Source: Aculops lycopersici
Taxonomy: Eukaryota; Arthropoda; Arachnida; Trombidiformes; Eriophyidae
Assembly: GCA_015350385.1 (NCBI GenBank)
Contig: WNKI01000003.1
Coordinates: 1,273,730-1,337,729, forward strand
Length of the DNA: 64,000 nt
Direction of reading: 5' to 3'
Part shown: piece after piece, positions 1 to 9,762 of the stretch
Layout: each line of letters begins with the position of its first letter
How positions within the stretch are numbered: position 1 is the stretch's first letter
Position numbers and translations under genes: made by a program
The notes under the pieces: generated by a model
What the model was told of the DNA's origin: nothing
The model's database searches: none
The model's input: the letters and a program-made list of their open reading frames with translations, nothing else

Positions 1-842
1 TCATATTTGCAAGGTGGTCATGGAAACTTTCGTTTATTCTTTGCTCTCCGTTTCACTTCCCGACTGATGACCAACATCTCACACTTTGTTTGCTTGAGCA
101 CCAAGCTGCTTTTTAAGATAAAATGCAAGAGAGGAAGAGAGAGGAAACTTCCTCGTGCTTCTTGTTTCCATTTTAATCGATCTTTTGCTCGAGTTTTCCA
201 CTCGAGCAAAGGTCTCGACAATATCTTCGTGTTTTGAGTGGGCAATAAATTAGGAAGTTAGTACCTATTTGTTGACCCTAAGTAAGCTGCACAAAACATC
301 CTCAGTTTCAAGGTTGCGTAACATGAGGAGCTGACTTGGTGGTGGTGGTGTTTTACACATACCTGGCGTCTCGTCGAGACGAAGAATTTCATTGAACGGC
401 CATGACTCCGGATAAAAGTCCTAACAAGAGTGCAATTTTGCAAGAGAAGCAGAGGAAGAAGAAGAAGAGGCCGTAGCAATGAGATGAGATGAGATGAGAC
501 GAGATGCCATGCCAAGTGATACGCGCGCACTACATGTATGCCACTCTTCAACAGGTGGTCGTGCTTATGATCATGGTGATGGTCAGAGGTTAGCCACTTT
601 CTCTCTAGCTCACGAATGTTGCAGTGTTGCGCCACAAAATCTTCTCTCCACTGCACTAGTTCGCGACTTGATAAACACCTGATACGGATCTTAAGAGTAA
701 TGGGCGACTTGAAGGAAATGGACAAGAGACTTGAATAATTTAAGTTTTGCGAGTTTATTATTTGCTTATGTGTGCTGCTCCAGAAACCATCTAGAGAGAT
801 TGAACTCTCGCTTCCAGGAGTTAAATTTTTCTTCTTCTGCTC
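1..842. other. Non-coding left edge
   Basis: No convincing coding exon is visible. It contains a perfect inverted repeat at 184-210 (10-bp arms, 7-bp loop) and a short GATGA-type tandem repeat at about 478-505. It lies downstream of the minus-strand receptor gene that ends at 843, so it may hold that gene's 3' UTR or a short last exon. Confidence 0.5.
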
Positions 843-2963
843 TCATACCTTCGTTAAAACTATCAACCAAAGAGCCAACATGTAGGCATTGATTGAGATC
901 ATTTTCTCGTAGGACATGTAGATATTGAACACACTCGACGAGAATATCTCCTGCGCTTCGTGGTCGGTGAGAATCTGGCGGCGCCACATGGCAATGGGCC
1001 GCGAGTTTTGGATTTCGCCCGTGGGGCAACTGGCCAGCAGACGGACAAGGTCACGCATGATTCGTTCGATCTTCTTTGACTTGTAGGACATTGAACCCAG
1101 GTAAATGTTGAATAGAAGTACAATTGCTAGAGTTGTATAGAGGATTGGTAGGATTATTTTGGCATTCAAATTGTTCGCAATGACGTAGCAAACGATGAAG
1201 CTGGTGCCAACTAAGACGCTCACTTGCGAGAGTAGAAAGTTGGCGAGACGTTGGAATTTTATATGGCTCCTGCGGAATAATTCATAATTTAAATAGCAAA
1301 TTAGAGATAGTTCCAATAGAGTTGACTCGTATTGTTTTGACATTAGCCAGCTACTGTTGTTTTTTAATCTCTGTTGCTTTCTATCCAATGGAAGCTTTCG
1401 CTCAATTGAGCTTGCAATCAACAGGTGTTTGTGTCTCTCGTTTACCTGAATGCAATCGCAAATTTGTCGCTCCAATTGAATCAACCAAATTAGCTGGTGC
1501 GAATAGCCAACCACATAAACGGAGGTGTAATAAGTTGCCCAAATTGAGTATAAAGTGGTCAATGCTAGGATTTCAATTGAGTAGAGGATTCTTGCATAGC
1601 TAAGATAATATTTCGTTTCCACCAGAAACCAGAGGTACAAAAATGTGCTTAAATTACCTGCCGAGTTGACGTACCTTTTGTAAGCTTCAATTTCGTCATT
1701 GTTCTCCATTGGCGTCAGGGGAATCTGCAACAGGTTGTCCTCATCGAGCGATATTGCATCATGGCGCCAGAGTTGACATTTAATTTGATCGATTCTCCGC
1801 AAAGTTAACCCGCGAACCTCGTATAGGGCGAGACAAGAAAGACTAATTATTGAGAAGATTAGACTTATGGAGAATCCAGCACGAGTATAGAATAGGCTTA
1901 AATTAATTAAACACCAATGCCAGCAACTTGTTAGATTGAAGGGTTTAACTAAATTGAGTCTCACAATCAACGATAATAAAGTTGATATCGAGCAATCGCT
2001 TGGGGTCGTTGGCATGGAGGTTAGTTTTGTTTGGATGAAGACTATTTTGGTTCCCCCACAAAGCGACTCCTTAATACTGTCCACAATTTTCTCCAACCTT
2101 CTTCTCATTCTAGCTCTCACTTCACAGGGATTTGCCATGAACTCGGAGTGTTCGAGTTCAATGCGACGATGATTGCGAAGTCTTAGAAAGGCCACGAAGT
2201 AGAAGCTAAAGGCTACGCTCGCGAGCACGTTGATTGTAATAACTCCAATACCAACTATTGTGGTATAAGTGGCGCCAAACCAATCAAATAGTTGATTAAT
2301 CTCTTGAATCCTCAGGTATTTTTCTCTCGGTTTGGCCAACAGGTGATTGGCAACAATACAAATCTTGCTATTTGTTGTTGATGTTTGTGCTGTTGATTTT
2401 GTTGCATTTGGGAGCAATTCAAAATCAATCTTATTTAATAACATGTCGTGCTCGTACATGAAGTAGCTCATGATGGTAAATTTCAATGTTAAATAGGTAA
2501 CTAGCAGAATTGAAACCCAGCTCAATGGTTTCCACGTTGCAAGAGACCAAAATTTTCTAATACATTCATATTTCTCAGATATAACCCTTGGAATATCATC
2601 CCTTACACTTCCAAATACCCAAATCCTATCAAAGTCAAAGAGTTTCCTCTCGTCTATATCCTGCGCAGTGATTGCCGAGTGGCTAATAAACCCGCGAGCT
2701 TCCCTCGGTAACTCGGGATCACATTCCGCTTCAACTTGATCTATTGAAATCATGCAGCATCCGGCCAATTTTGTCAACAACTTATGCTCGTCCTGCGACT
2801 TCCGGTACGAGTCGGTGGCACAATTTAATCGCAACTTATCATTCGTTTCACTTTCCTCAACCAACTCGTCGTCGTTCCAAGTTAGCCAAGGGTCTTGAGT
2901 TATCTGTTTGATACAAAGCAAATCCCTCAGCTTCAAACTGGGCCTCAACCAAGAGGGTGACAT
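843..2963 (-). CDS. Divergent seven-transmembrane chemoreceptor-like protein
   Basis: A 706-residue ORF starting at the ATG at 2963; the frame opens slightly upstream, but only with a GTG. About seven hydrophobic stretches are visible: near residues 145-170, 235-260, 365-390, 440-500 (one or two segments), 580-605, 610-635 and the last 20 residues. The overall plan (cytoplasmic-looking N-terminus, long charged loops, membrane segment at the extreme C-terminus) matches the arthropod gustatory receptor superfamily, but the C-terminal TY motif of its neighbours is not obvious. At about 700 residues it is longer than typical insect receptors (about 400). The ORF ends at AAG-GTATGA, which resembles a splice donor, so a short extra exon is possible. 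It sits in a same-strand row with related genes. The family assignment is inferred from topology and neighbourhood; ligand and function are unknown. Confidence 0.6.
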   Translation of the reverse strand: MSPSWLRPSLKLRDLLCIKQITQDPWLTWNDDELVEESETNDKLRLNCATDSYRKSQDEHKLLTKLAGCCMISIDQVEAECDPELPREARGFISHSAITAQDIDERKLFDFDRIWVFGSVRDDIPRVISEKYECIRKFWSLATWKPLSWVSILLVTYLTLKFTIMSYFMYEHDMLLNKIDFELLPNATKSTAQTSTTNSKICIVANHLLAKPREKYLRIQEINQLFDWFGATYTTIVGIGVITINVLASVAFSFYFVAFLRLRNHRRIELEHSEFMANPCEVRARMRRRLEKIVDSIKESLCGGTKIVFIQTKLTSMPTTPSDCSISTLLSLIVRLNLVKPFNLTSCWHWCLINLSLFYTRAGFSISLIFSIISLSCLALYEVRGLTLRRIDQIKCQLWRHDAISLDEDNLLQIPLTPMENNDEIEAYKRYVNSAGNLSTFLYLWFLVETKYYLSYARILYSIEILALTTLYSIWATYYTSVYVVGYSHQLIWLIQLERQICDCIQVNERHKHLLIASSIERKLPLDRKQQRLKNNSSWLMSKQYESTLLELSLICYLNYELFRRSHIKFQRLANFLLSQVSVLVGTSFIVCYVIANNLNAKIILPILYTTLAIVLLFNIYLGSMSYKSKKIERIMRDLVRLLASCPTGEIQNSRPIAMWRRQILTDHEAQEIFSSSVFNIYMSYEKMISINAYMLALWLIVLTKV

Positions 2964-3600
2964 ATTGGTATTTGATGCGACTAAATAAAAACTAATCACT
3001 TCGATGCACCTTTAATATTTTCTATTATTAATCTCCAAGTCTATCAAAAAGTAGCTATTTTTCACTCGAATCAGTCTGTTAATTTGTAGACTAGTATAAT
3101 AATCACTTACAAAATTGAATGAGATTTGATGGTATATTCTTTAGCTTAATATTACATAGGGAAAAGGGAAACAAATTTGTGGCAAATATACAGTTTATCA
3201 ACAATAATGACAAAATTTCACTCACAAATCGCGTGACAGACATGAGTTCGAATTGTGATTAAACTCATTAGTCACCTGAAGATTTTATCGCCTGTTGTCA
3301 ACGTTACTAACCAAACTCCAAAACGACCTCTTTCTTTACCTGGAAATTGTGCTATGTGCTCTCGATGGATCAAAACGAATATCCTATTCGTGCTCACAGG
3401 TAAGTAGAATGTTGATTAATTTTTTAGTCTTTATTTGACCCGCGCTTTAAAGCAAGCTTCGAGTTGAATATTTTCTGTCTTAGTCGCTTTCTCACATTTT
3501 CCAACTTGCCTAGCATTGTTTCAACTAGACTCCTCGCTCGTCATCGTTTATGCGAAAAAGAGTTGGATTCTTAACTAATCACAAGATTCCAGTCGCCAGC
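2964..3600. other. Intergenic spacer between receptor loci
   Basis: AT-rich and without a supported gene. It would include the 5' flank of the receptor starting at 2963 and the 3' flank of the decayed receptor. A CAGGTAAG site lies near 3400 on the plus strand, but no exon can be tied to it. Confidence 0.4.
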
Positions 3601-4526
3601 CTAGTTGCTACTCAAGCTTGAAAACATTGTCGTCAAGGTGAGAAGTCCACAGTAGAAGTGGAGTTTTGGGAAATTAGGATAAGTTAGTCGAATGCCGAAA
3701 GCCACGGTTGAGATTGTGGCTGTTGGTTGCTCATATTGTTGAAGCTTTTTCCTTAGTAACCGAATCAAATGGCTATTGTAGATGGGCGCTTGTCTTGAGA
3801 CCGTCAGTTGATGCTCGATGGCCATGCTAATGAGATCAATTTGAATTGTGTGAGCCATTAAGCTTTGAATTGATTTGTGTATTTCATAGAGTGAGCATAA
3901 AGTGTATCATTGCGAGGTCGCCAATTGTTATAAATATAGTTGAGTAGATTAGAGCAAACAATTTCCCCTTTTGGACGAGAAATTTCTTATTCAGTCGAGT
4001 CGAAACGGGTGCCAAACAATAAATTTCACAGGCCACGACCCAATTCAATGTGTTTAGATCTTCTTAGTCTCTTAAAGATTTTGTTATGCAAATAGGCGTG
4101 CAAAAGTCGAGCATTCATCTTGCGATAAACAGCTATTCGTTGGCTTCCTGTTGAACGATTGATGGTTAGTTTTTAAAACTTGCATTGTGTTGAGAGCAAT
4201 TGTTTGCACTATCAAGGATCTCAGGTAATTTGATCGATAATCGTATTGGTATTGAGGGACGCAGTTGATTAGAGAGCTCTTGCTAATATAAATGAGCACA
4301 AGAAACGGTACAGGTAAATCGAGAACCAGCTCCAGTATGAATACCACCTCTTTTCGTAGTCTCTCGTCCCCACAAATTACCCGAGCAGTATCATTCGGCA
4401 GAGTAGATGAAGAATTTAATTGAGATCTGATCAAATAACGTCACATTATCCAGCCAATGAGCAACTCGAGATTCCGAAACTCGTCGTAGACATAAATTTC
4501 TTGTTGAACTCCTCGTTGAAATTCAT
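3601..4526 (-). pseudogene. Decayed chemoreceptor gene, internally deleted and frameshifted
   Basis: Fragments of the neighbouring receptors appear in order but in different frames. At 4526 an ATG opens a start like that of the 8793 gene (MNFNEEFNKKF), and the frame shifts within about 40 bp before the continuation (VYDEFRNLELLIGW). At 4434-4084 a first membrane segment is followed by INCVPQYQYDYR, matching INCFFQYQYDFR in the gene at 4677-6563. Another frame around 4080-4130 gives MNARLLHAYLHNKIF (relative: MNARFLHAYLHYKIF). A further frame encodes parts of segments 5 and 6, and 3858-3601 carries the C-terminus with LTYPNFPKLHFYCGLL. The region corresponding to membrane segments 2-4 is absent. 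The locus is about 0.93 kb against about 1.85 kb for the intact genes. With several frame changes and a deletion, it is very probably dead. Confidence 0.85.
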
Positions 4527-4676
4527 AACACGAGACGGCAGAAGGGAGCGACAGGGTTTTCAAGATTAAAGAATTCAACAATCGAACAATTCATTGACTC
4601 GGAACAATTGATTCGCCACAATTTTAATTGCTCATTTCTGCATTGCCTCGGTTACCCTTCTATTTGCCTATACTTC

Positions 4677-6563
4677 TTAAATCGAGGTGAAGGTATTGGT
4701 TAAGATCAAGAGGCCACAGTAGAAGTGGAGCTTCAGGTAGTTGGGGTAGGTGAGCCGAACGCCGAGTGCCTCGATGGATAGGGAGGCCATTGGTTGCTCG
4801 CATTCACGTAGTTCCTTTCTCATAAGCCAAATTAGGTGAGTGTTGTAAATTTTAAAATCTTTCAACTTTCTACTGTCAAACTCGACTTCTATTGCGTGGG
4901 CCATTAGACTTTGCATTAGTTTGTGCAATTTTATCGAGTGGGCGTGTACTGCGGTCAGTGGAATCAAAATTATGCCGCCCATCAGGATAAAACTCGCGCA
5001 ATATATGAGCGAGAACATTCTACTTGCTTCGTCTGCAATTTTGTAATGCAATTTGGCTAAAATTGGAGCAACTGGGTACAATTCAATGGCAACGATGGCC
5101 AACCAATTGAGCACCACTTTAATTGGCCTAAATTGTCGAACAAAGATTTTATAATGGAGGTAGGCGTGCAAAAATCTCGCATTCATCTCCTCAACCACCT
5201 GCTGGCGTTTGGCGCTGAAGTTTCTCTTTTTATCCTTATTCTTTCTTTCATTTAAATTATCTTTTGAAATCAAGAGAGAATTCCTCTTATTGATCAATAT
5301 GGTTGTTCTAATTAATTGACAAAGTGCACCTGAGTAGTAGATTTGATCGCGAGGAACGAGGAACATGTTAACCAAATGAGGACCAATGGCGATGACCAAT
5401 ACGCAGCAAAGCCAATAGAACTCGACTAGAGCCAGGTAATCCATTGAGGTTTCTAGTTCTATTTGACGATCTTTGAGAAAGTTTGTTTGTGGCATTATTG
5501 ATACAAAGAACACTATACAAGAGATGGTAAAAATTACATATCCAAAGAGGCAAGTGGAATAAATTTTCGCAATTCCCTCGAGCCAAACGAAGTTCTTGTT
5601 CAGTGGATTCAAATACCCCAGGCGCGCAATTTGCCTTAGATTTTCTAAAAGTTTCTTACTTTCTGTTATGTCGCTAATCAATTTTGGCCTCTCAACCATG
5701 ATTGGAAAATCGTATGGCATTCGAGTGGGTGCTAAATATTCATTTACTTCAATGGTTGTCAAATCGTGGAATGCCATCTCTAAGAGACCGTGTGTCGCTA
5801 GTCTCACCTCGCCGCCGAGCATTGTGTTTCTCTCCAACTCTCGCGAGGAGGCTTTAAATAAATTTACCTGACTACAAGTGGAGCTAATGAAGATTTTCAC
5901 TTCGGCAAGCACCAAGTCGTCGACATAATCCAATTGCTCACGATTCCGGTCGAGCAACGAGCGCATTATTGACAGATCGTAGGGTTTTCTTAGGCGAAAG
6001 TAGAGGTGCACCTGTAGGGTTGCAATCAGTGAAGTTGTGCAAAGGAATATTGTCATACCCTCGGAAATGACGTACAAATTAATATATGGTGCACCGAGGG
6101 TCTTTAAGAGGTCCCAAAAATAATCAATTTCATTAGCTAGAGAGTGTAATTTTTTGTACACTTCCTCTGCCGACTTCATTCTTTTGGTCTCAGTTGAGTT
6201 CAAATGCTTATTCAGAATTGATAATTGTAAATTGTACTCGCTAATCCTGAAATCGTATTGATATTGGAAGAAACAATTGATAATATGTCTAATCAAGACC
6301 ACAAAGTAAGCTGCACGAAACAAGTAGTTGGACCACCAGCTAAGTTTACTTTTTGTTTTAAAAATAGACTCGCGCTTCATACTGCTCCTATTCCACAAGT
6401 TGCCAGAGTAGTCGATTTCCGTTAAGTGGGCCAAAATTTTGATTGACCTCTTGGTAAGCTGGTCAAAGATTGAATTTTGCGCCGGCCACTCCAATATCCT
6501 CAGGCTAGAGGCGCGCCTAAACTCTTCCACAGATTCCCTATTGAACTCTTGGTCAAAATACAT
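4677..6563 (-). CDS. Seven-transmembrane gustatory/chemoreceptor-like protein, single exon
   Basis: A 628-residue uninterrupted ORF with ATG at 6563 and TAA at 4677. Hydrophobic segments lie near residues 90-115, 165-195, 320-350, 375-402, 485-507, 518-545 and 608-628. The C-terminus carries RLTYPNYLKLHFYCG just before and into segment 7, comparable to the TY signature near the end of arthropod gustatory receptors. It is clearly paralogous to the gene at 6970-8793 and to the pseudogene at 3601-4526: shared blocks include FRR in the N-terminus, INC-QY-YD after segment 1, YINL before segment 2, PYDLSIMRS after segment 2, and RFLHAY/YKIFVRQF before segment 5. The coding frame is intronless. The expected role is a ligand-gated cation channel or chemoreceptor in sensory neuron membranes; this is inference from the family. 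Confidence 0.8.
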   Translation of the reverse strand: MYFDQEFNRESVEEFRRASSLRILEWPAQNSIFDQLTKRSIKILAHLTEIDYSGNLWNRSSMKRESIFKTKSKLSWWSNYLFRAAYFVVLIRHIINCFFQYQYDFRISEYNLQLSILNKHLNSTETKRMKSAEEVYKKLHSLANEIDYFWDLLKTLGAPYINLYVISEGMTIFLCTTSLIATLQVHLYFRLRKPYDLSIMRSLLDRNREQLDYVDDLVLAEVKIFISSTCSQVNLFKASSRELERNTMLGGEVRLATHGLLEMAFHDLTTIEVNEYLAPTRMPYDFPIMVERPKLISDITESKKLLENLRQIARLGYLNPLNKNFVWLEGIAKIYSTCLFGYVIFTISCIVFFVSIMPQTNFLKDRQIELETSMDYLALVEFYWLCCVLVIAIGPHLVNMFLVPRDQIYYSGALCQLIRTTILINKRNSLLISKDNLNERKNKDKKRNFSAKRQQVVEEMNARFLHAYLHYKIFVRQFRPIKVVLNWLAIVAIELYPVAPILAKLHYKIADEASRMFSLIYCASFILMGGIILIPLTAVHAHSIKLHKLMQSLMAHAIEVEFDSRKLKDFKIYNTHLIWLMRKELRECEQPMASLSIEALGVRLTYPNYLKLHFYCGLLILTNTFTSI

Positions 6564-6969
6564 TTCCGTCTCTGATTGTCCTGTTTTATTTTCTATTTTT
6601 CGATAATATTTCTACGACAACAATATACTCTTCGAAAACCAACGCAACGCAGACGAAGTGTGATCAAGATTGGAAGTAGGAATAAGAGTTGGGGTCTGGG
6701 TGAGAAGATTGCTGGAATGTGTTTGTTGTTACGTAAGTAACAAAGTGCAAATTGCACCACAGAGGTCACGGTCTCATGTTGTCGTTCTTTTGTCTACCGT
6801 TCTTGAGCACGCAAATCGGAGGTCGGAAATCTTGTCACGAACTCAGTAGCCACTAATGAGCCAACCAATAACTTCATAAGGCTTCCTCTCATAAGCAATA
6901 AGATGCAATTAACCTCAATGAAATTGAATAATAATTCGGAGAAATACCAACAACAGTTTGCGTTATTTG
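6564..6969. other. Intergenic spacer between tandem receptors
   Basis: About 400 bp with no coding potential. It must contain the promoter region of the receptor starting at 6563 and the 3' end of the one ending at 6970. A small imperfect palindrome around GTTACGTAAGTAAC lies at about 6726-6743. No TATA box stands out. Confidence 0.4.
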
Positions 6970-8793
6970 CTAACGCAAAACACTGAACAAGTAGGCCGAG
7001 TTTTCCATTGAGCTAAAGATTGTTGTTAGTATCAAGATTCCGCAGTAGAAATGGAATTTGAGCACATTCGGATACGTAAGCGGGACACCGAAGCATGAGA
7101 TTGTATTCACGGCCATAGATTGCTCCACTTGGTTAAGTTCCTTTCGCAACAACCAAACTAAATGGCCGTTGTACACTTGACTTCCGGCTAATAGATTGCA
7201 TTGAACTGCATGAGCCAAAAGGGATTCTAAAACTTGTTGTAATTTCACAGAGTTTCTATGGATTCCAAGCATTGGCATAACAATTGAGTCGCCCAACACA
7301 ATGAAGCCGATTGTAAAGCTGATGATGACAACTTTCTCGCCTTGATCCATTAGATTGCAATTGAGTCGGCACAAAACGGGAGACAACACGCACAACTCGA
7401 CACCAACTAAAGCTAAAAAGTTGAACACTCGCTTAATGGCTTTAAATTGGCGAACAAAGATTTTATAATGCATGAAGGTGTACAAAAACCTAACATTCAT
7501 CTCACGTTGAACATTAGCTGGCAACCTACTGGAATTGTTATTTGGTTCCACCATCTCCAAGTTCATTATTAGAAGCTTATTATTAATTGAAATGGTTGAC
7601 CCAATCATTTGTCTCAACTCCAACAGGTAGTTGGCCTGATCGTGAGAAGTGGCAAACAAATTAACCAACTGAGGTCCGCAACTTATGCCAGAGTATAAGC
7701 AAATCATATAAAACTCAATCAAGGCCACCAAATCCATTCTTGTTTCAATGTTTAGAAAGTCCACTGAGGCAAATTTAATCAGTGGCATGAGAGAGATAAA
7801 TATTTGAGTGTTGATTCCATTGAACAAATAGTAGCCGATCAAAAAGGAACCATAGAGTCGAGTAATATTTTGTATCCATTCACAGCTTTTGTTTGGCGGA
7901 TTCAATTGACCTCCAAGAGCCATTTGTCTCAACTCCTCATTCAGATCCTTTATATCTAGGGCCATTTTTTCCTTAGACCTCTGCTTACCTTCATCCAACT
8001 CACATAACTCCACCTTTGATTTGAAATAATTATACCTACGCGTCTCCTCCCTCGGTTTTATTGTTTCAATATTCCAACTATTGTTTAAGGTAGAGCGATC
8101 TTCAGGCGGAAAGCGGAGATAGAACCTCGCCGATGCGATGAAAGATTTAACTTCCGATAAGATCAAGTTGTCCACATACTCAATTTGCTCTCGTTTCTTG
8201 TTCATAATTGAGCGCATGATTGACAAATCGTAGGGTTGAATAAAGCGGAAGTACAGGTGAGTTTGGACATAGGAAGCGAGGGAAGTAGCGCTGACGTAAA
8301 TGAGTGCCACTTCAATGATGCCGCTTAGGTTTATATACGGAGCACCAATTGTCTTGAGTAAGGCTCTAGTTTCGCTCAGCTCTTCTGCAAGTTGATTTAA
8401 TTGTTTGTCGGCTAGGAGGGTGGCTCCAGCGTTAAGCTGGTTACGCTGAACACCGAGACTCCTTTGGGAAATCTTGTATTTGTGGCGCAGGTAATCGTAT
8501 CGATATTGAATTGCACAATTAACTGTAGTTCTGAGGATGACAAAACAATAGATTAGTCGGTACAGGTAAGTGGACAACCAACTCCACTTGCTTCTATGAG
8601 AATTTGAGCCACTATTCTGAGACCACAGTTCACCTGTGTAAACAAACTCATTAATGTGACCCAATACTCTGATAGCAAACTTGGAAAACTTTTCATATAC
8701 TGTCTCTACTTCCGGCCAGCCGGCCACACGCTTGGCCGACTCGCGCCGGAAATCAGCCACAAACTTCCGGCTAAACTCCTCGCTTAAATTCAT
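6970..8793 (-). CDS. Seven-transmembrane gustatory/chemoreceptor-like protein, single exon
   Basis: A 607-residue single ORF with ATG at 8793 (MNLSEEFSRKF). Seven hydrophobic segments can be placed near residues 72-98, 150-180, 315-345, 360-390, 470-495, 505-530 and 580-600. Near the C-terminus, GVPLTYPNVLKFHFYCG is the equivalent of the TY-containing signature of arthropod gustatory receptors. Paralogy with the 4677-6563 gene extends along the whole length, including WLVWLLRKEL-type and YKIFVRQF blocks, while the region between segments 2 and 3 is the most variable in sequence and length. It has no intron and shares strand and orientation with its neighbours, consistent with origin by local tandem duplication. 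Ligand unknown. Confidence 0.8.
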   Translation of the reverse strand: MNLSEEFSRKFVADFRRESAKRVAGWPEVETVYEKFSKFAIRVLGHINEFVYTGELWSQNSGSNSHRSKWSWLSTYLYRLIYCFVILRTTVNCAIQYRYDYLRHKYKISQRSLGVQRNQLNAGATLLADKQLNQLAEELSETRALLKTIGAPYINLSGIIEVALIYVSATSLASYVQTHLYFRFIQPYDLSIMRSIMNKKREQIEYVDNLILSEVKSFIASARFYLRFPPEDRSTLNNSWNIETIKPREETRRYNYFKSKVELCELDEGKQRSKEKMALDIKDLNEELRQMALGGQLNPPNKSCEWIQNITRLYGSFLIGYYLFNGINTQIFISLMPLIKFASVDFLNIETRMDLVALIEFYMICLYSGISCGPQLVNLFATSHDQANYLLELRQMIGSTISINNKLLIMNLEMVEPNNNSSRLPANVQREMNVRFLYTFMHYKIFVRQFKAIKRVFNFLALVGVELCVLSPVLCRLNCNLMDQGEKVVIISFTIGFIVLGDSIVMPMLGIHRNSVKLQQVLESLLAHAVQCNLLAGSQVYNGHLVWLLRKELNQVEQSMAVNTISCFGVPLTYPNVLKFHFYCGILILTTIFSSMENSAYLFSVLR

Positions 8794-9762
8794 CTTGTTT
8801 CTTCAGATCTCTCGCACTCTCTGACTCTCTACCTCGAGACTATCAAATGTCAATGCGCTGCAGTAATGATCAATTCCAATTGAGAGTCGACTAACTTTGT
8901 CTGAATTTATTGCACCTGCATTAATCTCAACTCGCAAAATGCTTTTTTTTTATCACACTCACGCGATTTATTGGCCACCTCTTGCGTCGGCATCACTCTT
9001 CCTTCTATCCTTCAATTTCATCGATCATTTGCTCACCTGATCCATGCTCTCGTGCTGCTCAACTCAACTCATATAACCTTTAGTCAAGTTATGGGAGTAA
9101 ACAACTGATATTTTTGCTCCGCGATGATTCAAATAATAAACTCGCGCTTTTCTTAGTTTTATCGAAAAAAGAGAGGTAGACAAAATATTTAGCAAACTTA
9201 TATTGTGCGACTTCAAGCGCGTCGCTAGTAGCAACACACCAGAATGGGTGTTCTCATCAATAGCACCGTCAGTGGATGTCAATCAACTTGGCGAAGGCGA
9301 ATGGTTTATGGAATAAGTTCATCCCAATCATGAGCTTGAGAAACTTGTTCTGCGTTGCTCAAAAATTTATCATTCTTCCTTTGATATCCACTTCCGGCGC
9401 CAGTAATCAGAGATGTAACTTCTGTCGGTGCTCTTTTTACGCCTTAGACTTACGAAATCATATATAAATATATATCATTGTAGTTTGTTTAGTTTGGTTT
9501 GTTCTGCTTGTTAATAGTTTTATTTGCTTGCCAGCAAAACGGATGACGGAACATAATGATGACGAGGCCAAAAGTCGATCGAATAATCTAGCAAGCATCG
9601 ACAGTCCAGTAGTGTTCTCATCTCGCTTTGTCCAATGTCAATATATACAAACTAGCAACACTCAGGTTATACTGTTTAGTGAGGCATGATGTTGGATGGC
9701 GGTTAGTTTTTATGACAATTTTCAATGGTTGATTTGAGTGAAATCTTTGTAAATAAACTTAC
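8794..9762. other. Spacer, probably containing an unlocated last receptor exon
   Basis: The upstream receptor exon ends at a strong donor (position 9762 going down), so its terminal exon should be here on the minus strand. I could not identify it with confidence. The rest is AT-rich with no other gene visible. Confidence 0.4.
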
